From Chryseobacterium viscerum (lineage in GTDB: Bacteria > Bacteroidota > Bacteroidia > Flavobacteriales > Weeksellaceae): a stretch of DNA of 64,000 nucleotides. The translations under genes and the position numbers were made by a program. Position 1 is the stretch's first letter; every line of letters begins with the position of its first letter. Positions 44,851-53,316 of the stretch are shown piece by piece. The notes beneath the pieces are model-generated. The model did no database searches, was not told the origin of the DNA, and saw only the letters and a list, made by a program, of their open reading frames with translations. The stretch lies in the NCBI RefSeq assembly GCF_002899945.2, contig NZ_PPEG02000006.1, positions 186,001-250,000 on the forward strand. Direction: 5' to 3'.

Positions 44851-45888
44851 ATTCAATTTTGCAGTCAGTTTTTTAAACTGTTTTTCAGCATTTTTACCTT
44901 CATAAAGGATTGCATATACTGCATCTATAATGGGTAGTTTAAGATTTTTCTGTTTTGCTGTTTTATAAATAGAATCTGCAGCATAATATCCTTCAGCCAC
45001 CATATTCATAGACTGAATTGCTGACTTCACGGTATATCCTTTTCCGATAAGGTTCCCAAGGTTTCTGTTTCTTGAGAAAAGTGAATAAGCCGTTACCAAA
45101 AGGTCACCCAGATAAGCACTTTCATTCACATCTCTAGGTGCTTCATAGATGGCTTCCAGAAAGGTTTCCATTTCACGGATCGCATTGGAAACAAAAACAG
45201 CCGTAAAGTTATCTCCATAACCTAATCCGCTTGCGATTCCCGCCCCAATTGCAAAAATATTTTTAAGAATAGCACTGTATTCATTCCCTAAGATATCTTT
45301 ACTTGTTTGTACTTTGATAAAGTCTGAACTGAAAATACCTTCCAGCTTTTCGGCAGTTTCATCTTCTACCGTAGCAATGGTAAGATAAGAAAGTCTTTCC
45401 ATAGCAACCTCTTCTGCATGACAAGGTCCGGCAATAACCGCCTGATTTCTGAAACCAATTTTAAATTCATCGCGCAGATAATGGGCAACTACATCATTTA
45501 CTTTAGGAATAATCCCTTTAATTGCAGAAATAAAAATTTTATCTGAATATTCACAAGTCATTTTATCCAGCGTATCAGACAGGTAGATAGATGGTGTTGC
45601 CAAAACAACAACATCGCAGGCAGAAACCAGTTCATTGATATCTGTTGTCAGTTTCAAGCTCTTGAGATTAAAATGAGCAGCGGTAAGATAAGTCGGATTG
45701 TGTCCACGAAGTTCAATGGCTCCTTTTACAAATTCACTTCTTACACACCAGTGTACGACTTTGCAGTTTTCAACAAGCATTTTTACGATTGCGGTTGCAA
45801 AACTTCCGCTCCCTACAACTCCTACAGAAATATCCTTTTTATTCTTTTTTGGATTCGAAGATTCTGAAATAATTTTCTTTTTAGCCAT
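44848..45888 (-). CDS. gpsA: Glycerol-3-phosphate dehydrogenase [NAD(P)+]
   Basis: 346 residues from the ATG at 45888, fixed by a -7 box at 45906. An in-frame ATG farther upstream lies beyond that box. The Rossmann motif is VGVVGSGSFATAIVKM (about residues 22-37). The family catalytic lysine lies in LKNIFAIGAGIASGLGYGDN (near 208-227), and the C-terminal YxxxxEGYY motif is present (MVAEGYYAADSI). It interconverts dihydroxyacetone phosphate and glycerol 3-phosphate for phospholipid synthesis. Confidence 0.9.
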   Translation of the reverse strand: MAKKKIISESSNPKKNKKDISVGVVGSGSFATAIVKMLVENCKVVHWCVRSEFVKGAIELRGHNPTYLTAAHFNLKSLKLTTDINELVSACDVVVLATPSIYLSDTLDKMTCEYSDKIFISAIKGIIPKVNDVVAHYLRDEFKIGFRNQAVIAGPCHAEEVAMERLSYLTIATVEDETAEKLEGIFSSDFIKVQTSKDILGNEYSAILKNIFAIGAGIASGLGYGDNFTAVFVSNAIREMETFLEAIYEAPRDVNESAYLGDLLVTAYSLFSRNRNLGNLIGKGYTVKSAIQSMNMVAEGYYAADSIYKTAKQKNLKLPIIDAVYAILYEGKNAEKQFKKLTAKLN

Positions 45889-45905
45889 AATTGGAATGTG
45901 AACTG

Positions 45906-45913
45906 CAAAGATA
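45906..45913 (-). promoter_or_regulatory. -7 box of gpsA
   Basis: Minus-strand TATCTTTG matches TAnnTTTG, 17 bases before the ATG at 45888; supports that start. Confidence 0.6.
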
Positions 45914-46066
45914 TTAAAACAATGACGTAACGGAGGCTTTGAAACTATGATAAAAGCCATTTTTTGAAAAAATTAACACTTCAACACAATTAAATAGCTA
46001 ATTAACCGTTAAATACAGAAAAAAGTGAATTTTAATTAAAAATAACCAGCAAAGATTATTTTTAAT

Positions 46067-46074
46067 TAAATTTG
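46067..46074 (+). promoter_or_regulatory. -7 box of the M23 peptidase gene
   Basis: TAAATTTG matches TAnnTTTG, 40 bases before the ATG at 46114. An in-frame alternative start at 46072 overlaps the box, so 46114 is chosen. Confidence 0.6.
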
Positions 46075-46113
46075 CAGCTTCAAAACCGTTTTAAATTTAC
46101 TAAGAGAAGAAAT

Positions 46114-47142
46114 ATGAAAAAATTTCTAAGCAGCAAGAAGAACGTAAACATTCTCCTGGGAGGACTTTTACTAGTAGTTTTTGCACAGGGTGTCTTCATT
46201 GCGAAGCTCTTTTCTGAAAGAGACGACAAAACCTACGAAGTCAATCTTGTAAAAATAAACACTGAAAAAGACAGTGTAGATTATCTAAAAATGAAAACTG
46301 ATCTTACTCTCGTAGATCAGACAGTTGCTCAACTCAACTCCTTCCTGAAGTCCAAAGACATTACCAACGAAAAACTGATGATGCTCGACCAGGACAGTAT
46401 TTCAAATTCTATTTATCTTTCCAAACAGGCAAACCGCTACAGCCAATATCTGATGGATCTTCAGAAAAAACTGATGCAGGTTCCATTAGGTATGCCTACA
46501 GACGGATATATTTCCTCAAACTTCGGAGTGAGAAAAAATCCGATTCCGTTCAAAACTGTTTTCGCTTCGGTAAAGAAGAGTGCGGCAGCGGAAGCGAAAC
46601 CAGCAGTTGCTGCAGCTTCAAAACCTGAAGTAAAAGCTGAACCTGTTGAGAAGATCATAGAACTTACAGACAGCTATGGAAATAAGAGAGAAGTAAAAGT
46701 GATGGTGACTCCAAAAGCCGCTCCTGTGGCAGCTGCCTCTACTCCTGCCACTACAAAAATGGCTGCAGGAACTGCAACAACCAAAACTGAAGTTGCTAAA
46801 AAAAATAATCCACCTGCTGAAGCGGATCAGATGCAATTCCACAAAGGGCTGGACATTGCTGTTGCCTATGGTTCTGATGTAAGAGCTGCGGCTGCCGGAA
46901 CAATTATTTTTTCCGGACAGAAAGGGGGCTATGGAAACTGCGTGATTGTTTCTCACGGAAACGGATTGGCTACGCTCTACGGACACTTATCACAGCTTGT
47001 ATCTAAAGTAAATGATAAAGTAAAAGTAGGTCAGGTGATTGCTAAATCCGGAAACTCAGGACGTTCTACAGGTCCTCATCTTCATTATGAAGTACACAAA
47101 AACAATACTCCGATTAATCCGAAATTGTTTATGAATCTATAA
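46114..47142 (+). CDS. M23-family LytM peptidase with internal low-complexity insertion
   Basis: 342 residues. A transmembrane or signal segment (about 10-30) precedes a helical, coiled-coil-like region (about 50-125). The M23 domain starts at DGYISSNFGVRKNPIPFK (about 130-147). An Ala/Pro/Lys/Thr-rich stretch of about 95 residues (roughly 150-240, AAAEAKPAVAAASKP type) interrupts it, and then the zinc site resumes with FHKGLDIAVAYG (His243, Asp247), HLSQLV (His291) and GPHLHYEV (His322, His324). M23 enzymes cut peptidoglycan peptides in the periplasm. The insertion is unusual inside the domain. Confidence 0.88.
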   Translation: MKKFLSSKKNVNILLGGLLLVVFAQGVFIAKLFSERDDKTYEVNLVKINTEKDSVDYLKMKTDLTLVDQTVAQLNSFLKSKDITNEKLMMLDQDSISNSIYLSKQANRYSQYLMDLQKKLMQVPLGMPTDGYISSNFGVRKNPIPFKTVFASVKKSAAAEAKPAVAAASKPEVKAEPVEKIIELTDSYGNKREVKVMVTPKAAPVAAASTPATTKMAAGTATTKTEVAKKNNPPAEADQMQFHKGLDIAVAYGSDVRAAAAGTIIFSGQKGGYGNCVIVSHGNGLATLYGHLSQLVSKVNDKVKVGQVIAKSGNSGRSTGPHLHYEVHKNNTPINPKLFMNL

Positions 47143-47145
47143 AAC

Positions 47146-47176
47146 AAAAGGCTGTTCGCATTGAACAGCCTTTTTA
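47146..47176. terminator. Terminator between M23 and the lipoprotein gene
   Basis: Hairpin AAAAGGCTGTTC / GAACAGCCTTTT with a five-base loop and T/A tracts on both sides, between convergent genes. Confidence 0.88.
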
Positions 47177-47220
47177 TTTTGAATCACTCTCAAGCTCCGA
47201 AGAGTTGATAGGTATTTATT

Positions 47221-47901
47221 TTATGGAAACTCAATATTCAACATTTTTTTTGTTTTTCTGTCGAATGCCATATTGATAAAAGGGAAAAGCTGATCTCTTT
47301 GGCCTACTTCTCTCATGACCACTATATCCCCTAAGTTGGAATCCTTTATAAACTCAAACCCCTGAAACTGTATTCTTTTTATTGCCCCCATTTTAGAATC
47401 CATTTCAGAAAGCTTTTCATTTGCAAATTTTTCATCAGGTTTAAATTTAGGATCAAACATTTCAAAAATTCCGTTGTAGTTTTTATTAATCAGAAATGAA
47501 TTGACCTTTTCAACTTCCGGATATATCTCTTTTACTTCCTGCAATTCTTTTTGGGTAAAAGATTTTGCAAAACTGGCACCATCAGATAAAAGTAATTTTG
47601 TTTTAATCACATCATAGTTTCCCGGTTTCTGATTCTGAAAAACGATAAAGGCAATATTGGCAGCATTCGATATCGCTCTCTGAGGCTGGTTATTGATCAG
47701 CTTGCTGTCTTTAATCTCCACCTCAAAAAAATCACTACTTTTTCCGTTCAAAGTCTGCACTCCTTTCATCGTTTGGACATAGCCACCATAGAACTTCTGA
47801 ATTTCGTCGACAGATTTTTTATCTTCCGGAGTTGTGGCCAGTTTCCCGCAGCTGAACAAGAATAGTAACAGTAAAAAAGGTAAGAATTTAATTAATTTCA
47901 T
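47221..47901 (-). CDS. Lipoprotein of unknown function
   Basis: 226 residues. Lipoprotein signal (about 1-18, lipobox LFSC). Contains a region TKLLLSDGASFAKSFTQKELQEVKEIYPEVEKVN resembling NTF2/SnoaL-like small domains common in Bacteroidota lipoproteins, and a C-terminal MREVGQRDQLFPF segment. I cannot assign a family. Stands alone; no promoter box is obvious. Confidence 0.75.
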   Translation of the reverse strand: MKLIKFLPFLLLLFLFSCGKLATTPEDKKSVDEIQKFYGGYVQTMKGVQTLNGKSSDFFEVEIKDSKLINNQPQRAISNAANIAFIVFQNQKPGNYDVIKTKLLLSDGASFAKSFTQKELQEVKEIYPEVEKVNSFLINKNYNGIFEMFDPKFKPDEKFANEKLSEMDSKMGAIKRIQFQGFEFIKDSNLGDIVVMREVGQRDQLFPFINMAFDRKTKKMLNIEFP

Positions 47902-48002
47902 TGATTATTAATTGGTTTTAAATTTTCATCTAAAGGTTCATAGCTTGGTATATGTATACATTTTCAACGAAAAGCACTTTCCAAACTCTATAGTCAAATA
48001 TA

Positions 48003-48037
48003 ACAAAAAAGCACATGTAAATTTCACATGTGCTTTT
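48003..48037 (-). terminator. Terminator of the MBL gene
   Basis: Perfect 12-bp stem AAAAGCACATGT / ACATGTGCTTTT around a seven-base loop, with A on the left that is T on the minus strand. It follows the minus-strand MBL gene's stop. Confidence 0.85.
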
Positions 48038-48048
48038 CATTTTTGCTA

Positions 48049-49221
48049 TTATTTTAAAACCTTGAGAGTTCCTTTTAGATGGGTAAATGTGCCGTCGCGA
48101 CCTGCAATATTTGAGTAAATAATATTTTTATTATAATCCTGTATATGGGTTACATTCGAACCAAGGTGAGGCTCATGCCAATATACCATAAAAACATTCT
48201 TTGCTACTTCTACAGCGGTATATTCTACAGTATCTGTGCTGTTTTTTGAATTTCCGGCTGTCCCTTTAAAGGTCATTGTTTTGTTATCTTTAAAATCAAG
48301 AATGAATTTTACGGCTCCAAAATCTACTTCAACTTGATGCCCGATGGCAGGATATGGCGATTTTAAATCCCAATCCATTTCTTTAAGGAAAACCTTTACT
48401 CCCATTTCCAGTTCTTCTTTTCCGTGTAGATTAGGATATTTTTTGACCATAAAATCTACAATAGCAGGTAAAGTTTTATTTTCAGTCACCGCTTGTTTAT
48501 AGTTTTCCAGATAGCTTTTCACAAAATCAAGTGATTGTGGTGAGGTAGACAATTCTGCAAAATGGGAAGCAATCACCTGATTGGGGTTCAATGCTTTCAT
48601 GGCATCAATCTGTCCGATCCATTGATCAATCGCTTTTACACTCTGTGTATCTGCCATCCAAAGATGGGATCCTACTGAAACTGAAATCCCGCCTGCAATG
48701 GTTTTAATAGATGGGATCCAAAGAAAACTGTGCGCCGGATCTTCAGGGTTTTGTCTGATCTCAATTTTGTTTCCTTCAAGATCAGGAATAGAAGAAGCGG
48801 CTTCAGGAATGATGATCTCTGATGGGGCATCCGCTTTTAATTGTGGTTTCCACACTCCCATTTTCTCATCTTTCGAAGCTGAAATCAGATAAGCTGTCTG
48901 AGCCGTTGAGATAATCTTTACATTTGGGAAAGCTTTTTTGATCACATCTAACCCGAAATAGAAATCAGGATCGCTGTGAGAAATAAAAACTGTTTTCAGG
49001 TTTTTTCCTGTCGCTTTTATTTCTTTCACAAGCTGTTCTGCATATTGTTTCTGAAACTGGGCATCAACGAGTATGGCATCTTTATCTCCATAAATAATGG
49101 TGGAAGTGATCGGAAAAATAGCTTTGGTTCCCGGATTATACACTTTCACTTTGAGGTTTCCTGCAAATATGCTGATAAAGCTCAGCAGCGTCAATATCGA
49201 CAATAATTTCTTTTGTATCAT
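48049..49221 (-). CDS. Degenerate MBL-fold protein fused to a MoaF-like domain
   Basis: 390 residues with a signal peptide (about 1-20, ending FAGN). The metallo-beta-lactamase fold has ILVDAQ (strand), and FISHSDPDFYFG where active enzymes read HxHxDH: the second and last His are Asp and Phe, so the zinc site is altered. SHFAELS near residue 215 keeps one downstream His. The last 95 residues (VEYTAVEVAKNVFMVYWHEPHLGSNVTHIQDY...GTFTHLKGTLK) match the calycin-type MoaF C-terminal domain. Its enzymatic role is uncertain. It lies 27 bases after the oxidoreductase gene and likely shares its Rrf2-controlled transcript. Confidence 0.8.
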   Translation of the reverse strand: MIQKKLLSILTLLSFISIFAGNLKVKVYNPGTKAIFPITSTIIYGDKDAILVDAQFQKQYAEQLVKEIKATGKNLKTVFISHSDPDFYFGLDVIKKAFPNVKIISTAQTAYLISASKDEKMGVWKPQLKADAPSEIIIPEAASSIPDLEGNKIEIRQNPEDPAHSFLWIPSIKTIAGGISVSVGSHLWMADTQSVKAIDQWIGQIDAMKALNPNQVIASHFAELSTSPQSLDFVKSYLENYKQAVTENKTLPAIVDFMVKKYPNLHGKEELEMGVKVFLKEMDWDLKSPYPAIGHQVEVDFGAVKFILDFKDNKTMTFKGTAGNSKNSTDTVEYTAVEVAKNVFMVYWHEPHLGSNVTHIQDYNKNIIYSNIAGRDGTFTHLKGTLKVLK

Positions 49222-49248
49222 TTCTGTTTTTTTTTATGATTAGTATGA

Positions 49249-49902
49249 TTAATAAGCTGCTGTAAAACGTTCACGGATGTGGTTGTTCTGTTCCAATTCA
49301 TCTACCAAAACTACCGCTACATCTTCTACAGACAGACGGCTTCTCCCGTTTTCATCAAACACCGGAGTTTCTAATGAAGTTCTGTATTTCCCTGTTCTTT
49401 CCCCTATATTGGCCTGGTTCATTTCTATAGCAGGGCTGAAGAATGTCCAATCCAAAGTATTATTTTCTTTGATTTTGTTTAAATAATCTCTCGCTGCTGT
49501 TGCCCCTGGTTTGTAGGCTTCCGGGAAATCTGGAGTATCTACGATCTGTACATTATCCGGAGTATAAAGACTTCCTGCTCCTCCTACTACGATCAATCTT
49601 TTTACGCCTGCCGCTTCTACTGCTTTTTGAATATTCTCAGAACCATTCAAAAAATCGTTGTAAAGATTAGGATTCGTCCATCCTGCATTGAAGGTACTGA
49701 TTACTGCATCGCTTCCTTTTAATGCTTCAGCCAATTCATTTACATTGTTTACATCAATGCTCTTTGCCGTTACATTTTCCTTTGTGTCTACTTTTGATGC
49801 ATCTCTTACCAATGCTTCTACCGCATATCCCCTGTCTGCTAATTCTGATACTACGTGTGTTCCTACAAATCCGGTTGCTCCGATTACTGCTACTTTTTTC
49901 AT
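49249..49902 (-). CDS. NAD(P)H-binding oxidoreductase
   Basis: 217 residues, atypical short-chain/NAD(P)H-binding domain. The dinucleotide motif is VIGATGFVGTHVV (residues 5-17). GADAVIST-type (SDAVISTFN) and VVGGAGSLY follow. LDWTFFSPAIEMN aligns with the substrate-loop region, and the closing LSVEDVAVVLVDELE is typical of this subfamily. It probably uses NADPH to reduce an aldehyde, quinone or another reactive compound; the substrate is unknown. A 19-bp Rrf2-type operator lies 23 bases upstream (49925-49943), and the MBL-MoaF gene follows. Confidence 0.85.
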   Translation of the reverse strand: MKKVAVIGATGFVGTHVVSELADRGYAVEALVRDASKVDTKENVTAKSIDVNNVNELAEALKGSDAVISTFNAGWTNPNLYNDFLNGSENIQKAVEAAGVKRLIVVGGAGSLYTPDNVQIVDTPDFPEAYKPGATAARDYLNKIKENNTLDWTFFSPAIEMNQANIGERTGKYRTSLETPVFDENGRSRLSVEDVAVVLVDELEQNNHIRERFTAAY

Positions 49903-49924
49903 AATGTTTTATTTTTAATTAAAT

Positions 49925-49943
49925 TGTAATAAATTTTGTTACA
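49925..49943. promoter_or_regulatory. Rrf2-type operator at the oxidoreductase gene
   Basis: TGTAATAAATTTTGTTACA, an 8/9 imperfect palindrome, lies 23 bases upstream of the oxidoreductase start. The exact reverse complement occurs at 50407-50425, upstream of the Rrf2 gene. Both copies are bordered by the same ACTG-type context. Confidence 0.65.
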
Positions 49944-49961
49944 GTTAGGGTTAAAAAAATT

Positions 49962-50372
49962 TTATTCGAACTGGTCAGCGAATTCCTGCAATGACTTGTC
50001 TCCTAAAAAGTTTACCACCAAACGATCTGTTTCTTCAAATAATGTATTTAAATGAACGTTAATTTCCTTTCCAACACTACACGCCGGATTGGGATTCTGA
50101 TTTTTCTTTCCGAGTACTTCAGTATTTTTTACCGCTTTATAGATCTCAGAAATTGTAATCATATCAGCATTCTTTGCAATCTGGCTGCCTCCTTCTTTTC
50201 CCTGTCTGCTGATAATCAGACCTGCTTCTTTCAATACGCTGATCTCCTTTCGGACAATCACCGGATTTACATTGATACTACCGGCTACCCATTCGGAAGT
50301 AAGCCACTCCTGAGGGCTCTTTGCCAATAATGTCATTATATGTACTGCCGTAGCAAATCTTGTATTGTTCAT
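49962..50372 (-). CDS. Rrf2-family transcriptional regulator
   Basis: 136 residues from the ATG at 50372, supported by a -7 box at 50386. The winged HTH begins FATAVHIMTLLAKSPQEW and contains NPVIVRKEISVLKEAGLI and GGSQIAKNADMITISEIYKAVK. It ends with a helical dimer region. A single cysteine (NPNPACSVGKEINVHL) sits where some Rrf2 proteins carry one or three for redox or iron-sulfur sensing; with one cysteine a thiol switch is likelier than an Fe-S cluster. A matching 19-bp operator lies in its promoter (autoregulation) and at the oxidoreductase gene. Confidence 0.85.
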   Translation of the reverse strand: MNNTRFATAVHIMTLLAKSPQEWLTSEWVAGSINVNPVIVRKEISVLKEAGLIISRQGKEGGSQIAKNADMITISEIYKAVKNTEVLGKKNQNPNPACSVGKEINVHLNTLFEETDRLVVNFLGDKSLQEFADQFE

Positions 50373-50385
50373 TGTAATTACTTGG

Positions 50386-50415
50386 CAAAGATACACATTT
50401 TTTAAATGTAACAAA
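50386..50415 (-). promoter_or_regulatory. Promoter of the Rrf2 gene
   Basis: Minus-strand TTTG (50412-50415), an 18-base spacer and TATCTTTG (50386-50393), ending 14 bases from the ATG at 50372. The operator at 50407-50425 covers the -33 element. Confidence 0.75.
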
Positions 50416-50425
50416 ATTTATTACA
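50407..50425. promoter_or_regulatory. Rrf2-type operator at the Rrf2 gene
   Basis: TGTAACAAAATTTATTACA is the exact reverse complement of the site at 49925-49943. It overlaps the -33 box of the Rrf2 promoter, as expected for an autoregulatory repressor site. Confidence 0.65.
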
Positions 50426-50437
50426 GTTATTTTTTTC

Positions 50438-51388
50438 TTAGAGAATTAATTTATCCAGATCAAGCAACAAATAATTGATATTCTGATTGATAGTACGTGT
50501 TGCTGACTGCATCTGATTGAGCATAGCAGCGCGGTTATGAAGATCATCTGCCCTGTAAAAGCCTCCGTCACTGAAAATAACAGACTTATCTGCGACTTCT
50601 TTTACATCATCAAACTGATAATGAAGCCATCTCGATTTCATATTTCCAATAATGGAATGTTCTTCCCTGTTGGAAAACTTTTTCTCAGTATACATATACC
50701 AGATAAAAGGTGGAAAGTTCGGAGATTCTAATTTTTCTTTCCAGATATCCCTTAAAAGATTTCTCTGATGGATAAACTCAACTTTTTTCCCTTTGGGATT
50801 AAGAGTTGCCAAACCAAACCCAGCTCCCAAAATACCTCCTCCGATACCTATTGCATTATCCCAACCGTCACTTTTAACGATCCCTCCTGCTATGGAAGAA
50901 GCTGCTCCGGCAATGATTGAATATAAAATCAGTTTATTATTTCTTGATGAATTCAGATTATCCACATAGTTTCCAATCTGCGCAACTCTTTCTCCCTCAC
51001 AATCGAACTCTGCTGCTACGGCATCCAGCTCTGTTAAAGCAATGGTGATTCTGCTGTTGATTTTCGTCTTCAGCTGCAATATTTTCACCTGTGACGTCAG
51101 CGAAGAATCTTTTTTAAGTTCAGTGATCTTGTGAACATCCTCCAGATTGTTCAACGCATTTAAAATTAAAATGCTCTGATCGCTAAACATCTCTTTAAGA
51201 TCTTTATTCGCTATTAAAATAGAATCCGAATTATAAGATGGAAGTTTATTGTTGTAATTATACTTAAAAGGAGCCTTACAGTAGCTGTCTTTTAGGGTAA
51301 GAATATTCTGCTGGATAGCCTGATTCTTTTTGGAAACACAGGATACCAGTAAGCCCACCACAGCGAAAAGGTAAAAGAGTTTTTTCAT
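50438..51388 (-). CDS. Lipoprotein with a glycine-rich membrane segment
   Basis: 316 residues with a lipoprotein signal (about 1-16, lipobox LVSC). Around residues 155-195 a run containing AGAASSIAGG and GIGGGILGAGFG could form a transmembrane or glycine-zipper segment. The rest is charged and partly helical, with no catalytic motif. Not recognised. It may help organise the envelope, but this is speculation. It follows the FKBP terminator and is separate from it. Confidence 0.7.
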   Translation of the reverse strand: MKKLFYLFAVVGLLVSCVSKKNQAIQQNILTLKDSYCKAPFKYNYNNKLPSYNSDSILIANKDLKEMFSDQSILILNALNNLEDVHKITELKKDSSLTSQVKILQLKTKINSRITIALTELDAVAAEFDCEGERVAQIGNYVDNLNSSRNNKLILYSIIAGAASSIAGGIVKSDGWDNAIGIGGGILGAGFGLATLNPKGKKVEFIHQRNLLRDIWKEKLESPNFPPFIWYMYTEKKFSNREEHSIIGNMKSRWLHYQFDDVKEVADKSVIFSDGGFYRADDLHNRAAMLNQMQSATRTINQNINYLLLDLDKLIL

Positions 51389-51474
51389 TCAGTCATATTT
51401 TTGTGTTAGCAGGATCTATTGCAGAACAGATCTCCCTATTTTACAATTGATCTATACGAAGATAGTACAAATAA

Positions 51475-51504
51475 AAAAATTTACCTGAAATCAGGTAAAT
51501 TTTT
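51475..51504 (-). terminator. Terminator of the FKBP gene
   Basis: Perfect 14-bp stem AAAAATTTACCTGA / TCAGGTAAATTTTT, with T on the minus strand just past the hairpin. Confidence 0.85.
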
Positions 51505-51523
51505 AATCTATTTTTAAGAAGGA

Positions 51524-51958
51524 TTATTTAATATCCAGCAATTCAACTTCGAAAACAAGCGTACTGTTTGGTCCGATCTCTTTGCTAATTTCCTGATCTC
51601 CATACGCTAAATGCGGAGGAATAATCAGTCTCCATTTGCTTCCAACAGGCATCAGCTGAAGAGCTTCTGTCCAACCTGAAATCACTCTGTTTAAAGGGAA
51701 AGATGCAGGAGTTCCTCTTTTTACAGAGCTGTCGAATACTTTACCGGAAATAGTCGTTCCGTGATAGTGGCATTTTACAGTAGACTTAGGTCCTGGTTTC
51801 TGCCCATCCCCTTCTGTAATGATTTCATATTGTAAGCCGCTAGGTAACTGCACAACGCTTTCTCTCTTACCATACTCTACCATATATTCTTTACCATCAT
51901 TCAGGTTTTTCTCTGCCAGTTCTTTTTTACGTTTAAATAACATATCTGCTACTCCCAT
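51524..51958 (-). CDS. FKBP-type peptidyl-prolyl isomerase
   Basis: 144 residues, no signal peptide, so cytosolic. The FKBP core is at about 55-144: VKCHYHGTTISGKVFDSS, VISGWTEALQLMPVGSKW and IPPHLAYGD, the usual FK506-binding strand-loop set. An N-terminal helical part precedes it. It speeds cis-trans proline isomerisation. A TATCTTTG box is 16 bases upstream. Confidence 0.93.
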   Translation of the reverse strand: MGVADMLFKRKKELAEKNLNDGKEYMVEYGKRESVVQLPSGLQYEIITEGDGQKPGPKSTVKCHYHGTTISGKVFDSSVKRGTPASFPLNRVISGWTEALQLMPVGSKWRLIIPPHLAYGDQEISKEIGPNSTLVFEVELLDIK

Positions 51959-51973
51959 ATTATAATTTTTTTA

Positions 51974-51981
51974 CAAAGATA
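51974..51981 (-). promoter_or_regulatory. -7 box of the FKBP gene
   Basis: Minus-strand TATCTTTG matches TAnnTTTG, 15 bases upstream of the start at 51958. Confidence 0.6.
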
Positions 51982-52184
51982 AGATTTGTTGCCGGAAGTA
52001 AGAAGCGAGAATTATTAAACATTAAAAATCAACAACTTAAAAAGATTATTAATCAAAATAAGGCACCCATATTTGTATACTTTTCGTGATTCAAAGTCTC
52101 TTTATCAACAAAATTCAAATAATTGTAATACTTGCTTAACACAGATTCCGAAACTTGGCGTTATAATTGAATTTTAAAAACTAA

Positions 52185-53192
52185 ATGCCAAATCCATTAA
52201 AATATAATAAGAAGTTTGATGAACTAAATGAGGAGGAAAAAAAACTTCTGGAGATCAATAAAAAAACAATAGCGGATTTTGTTGAGCAATCCTCTTCTAT
52301 AAGTGACGTCAATTATGCTACCCGGAATGCTCATGCAAAAACGTATGCGGTAGCGAAGGGTGCCTTCTGGATTGAACCGGATATCCCTGAATCATTACAG
52401 CCTTTTTTTGATAATGAAAAATTCGACCTGACCATAAGATTTTCTAATGCTCAGCTGAAAATTAAAAATTCTAAAAAAGATATTCCGGCCTACGGATTTG
52501 CAGTGCAGATCAGGGATGAAAACAGTGTATTACTTGCCAATTACCCTTTGGTGAATTTTCCTTTATTTCCGGTAAATTCGATTTCTACTTTCCTAAAACT
52601 GTTTACAGCAATCAACCGGCTTTATATGAAACAATGGAGAAGTTTGTTTCCGATGTTTATTCAGCTGGTCAAAATGATTCCAGCTCTTTGTACAGTTGAT
52701 TTTATCCGTCATAGTATACAACTGATGGGCAAAAGGAATGATTTTATCCTGTCGTTCGATTACTATTCTGTAGGCGCTTATCGTCTGGGAGATCAGGTGA
52801 TAAAAATAAAACTATGTCCAAAGTCTGTAGATAAAAATACAGGCAGAAAGCAAAATATAAAGGATTCGTTAAAAGATTATCTTCAGACCCATGACTTTGA
52901 AGCAGATGTGATGATACAGATTTGTTATGACCTGAAAGATCAGCCGATCAATAAACTGAATGTAGAATGGAAAAATTCTCCTTTTATTAAGATTGGCGAG
53001 GTTAGAATTAATAAAGATTCGCTCCTGGATTCACGCAACTGTACCAATGAACTTCTTTCATTCAATCCTTTTGAAAGTAAAATCTTTTTCCAGCCTGTAG
53101 GAAAAATACAAAAACTGCGTGATGAAGCTTACAAAGTATCTGTGCAGACGAGGAGAAAGATTAATAAGCTGCTGCATGGGAAAAACGGCTAG
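52185..53192 (+). CDS. Catalase-like heme protein
   Basis: 335 residues, shorter than full catalases (about 480-750). The distal-His region is RNAHAKTYAVAKGAFWIE (His50), followed by LTIRFSNAQLKIKNSKKDIPAYGFAVQI, the conserved FSN strand, and RLGDQVIKIKLCP. A C-terminal DEAYKVSVQTRRK may hold the proximal tyrosine. The heme site appears kept, while the C-terminal flavodoxin-like and wrapping segments of large catalases are missing. It may degrade peroxides or act as a heme peroxidase. Monocistronic. Confidence 0.75.
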   Translation: MPNPLKYNKKFDELNEEEKKLLEINKKTIADFVEQSSSISDVNYATRNAHAKTYAVAKGAFWIEPDIPESLQPFFDNEKFDLTIRFSNAQLKIKNSKKDIPAYGFAVQIRDENSVLLANYPLVNFPLFPVNSISTFLKLFTAINRLYMKQWRSLFPMFIQLVKMIPALCTVDFIRHSIQLMGKRNDFILSFDYYSVGAYRLGDQVIKIKLCPKSVDKNTGRKQNIKDSLKDYLQTHDFEADVMIQICYDLKDQPINKLNVEWKNSPFIKIGEVRINKDSLLDSRNCTNELLSFNPFESKIFFQPVGKIQKLRDEAYKVSVQTRRKINKLLHGKNG

Positions 53193-53268
53193 CATAAAGA
53201 TAAATTATAGTTATAAATTTTTGAATACAGGGCAACAAAAAGTTGTTGGATATAGCCCGATCAAATAA

Positions 53269-53298
53269 AAAAGGAACAGTGCTTAGACCGTTCCTTTT
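53269..53298. terminator. Bidirectional terminator
   Basis: AAAAGGAAC / GTTCCTTTT hairpin with A and T flanks, between the convergent catalase-like and RCC1 genes. Confidence 0.8.
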
Positions 53299-53316
53299 CT
53301 AATATTTATTAAATTA

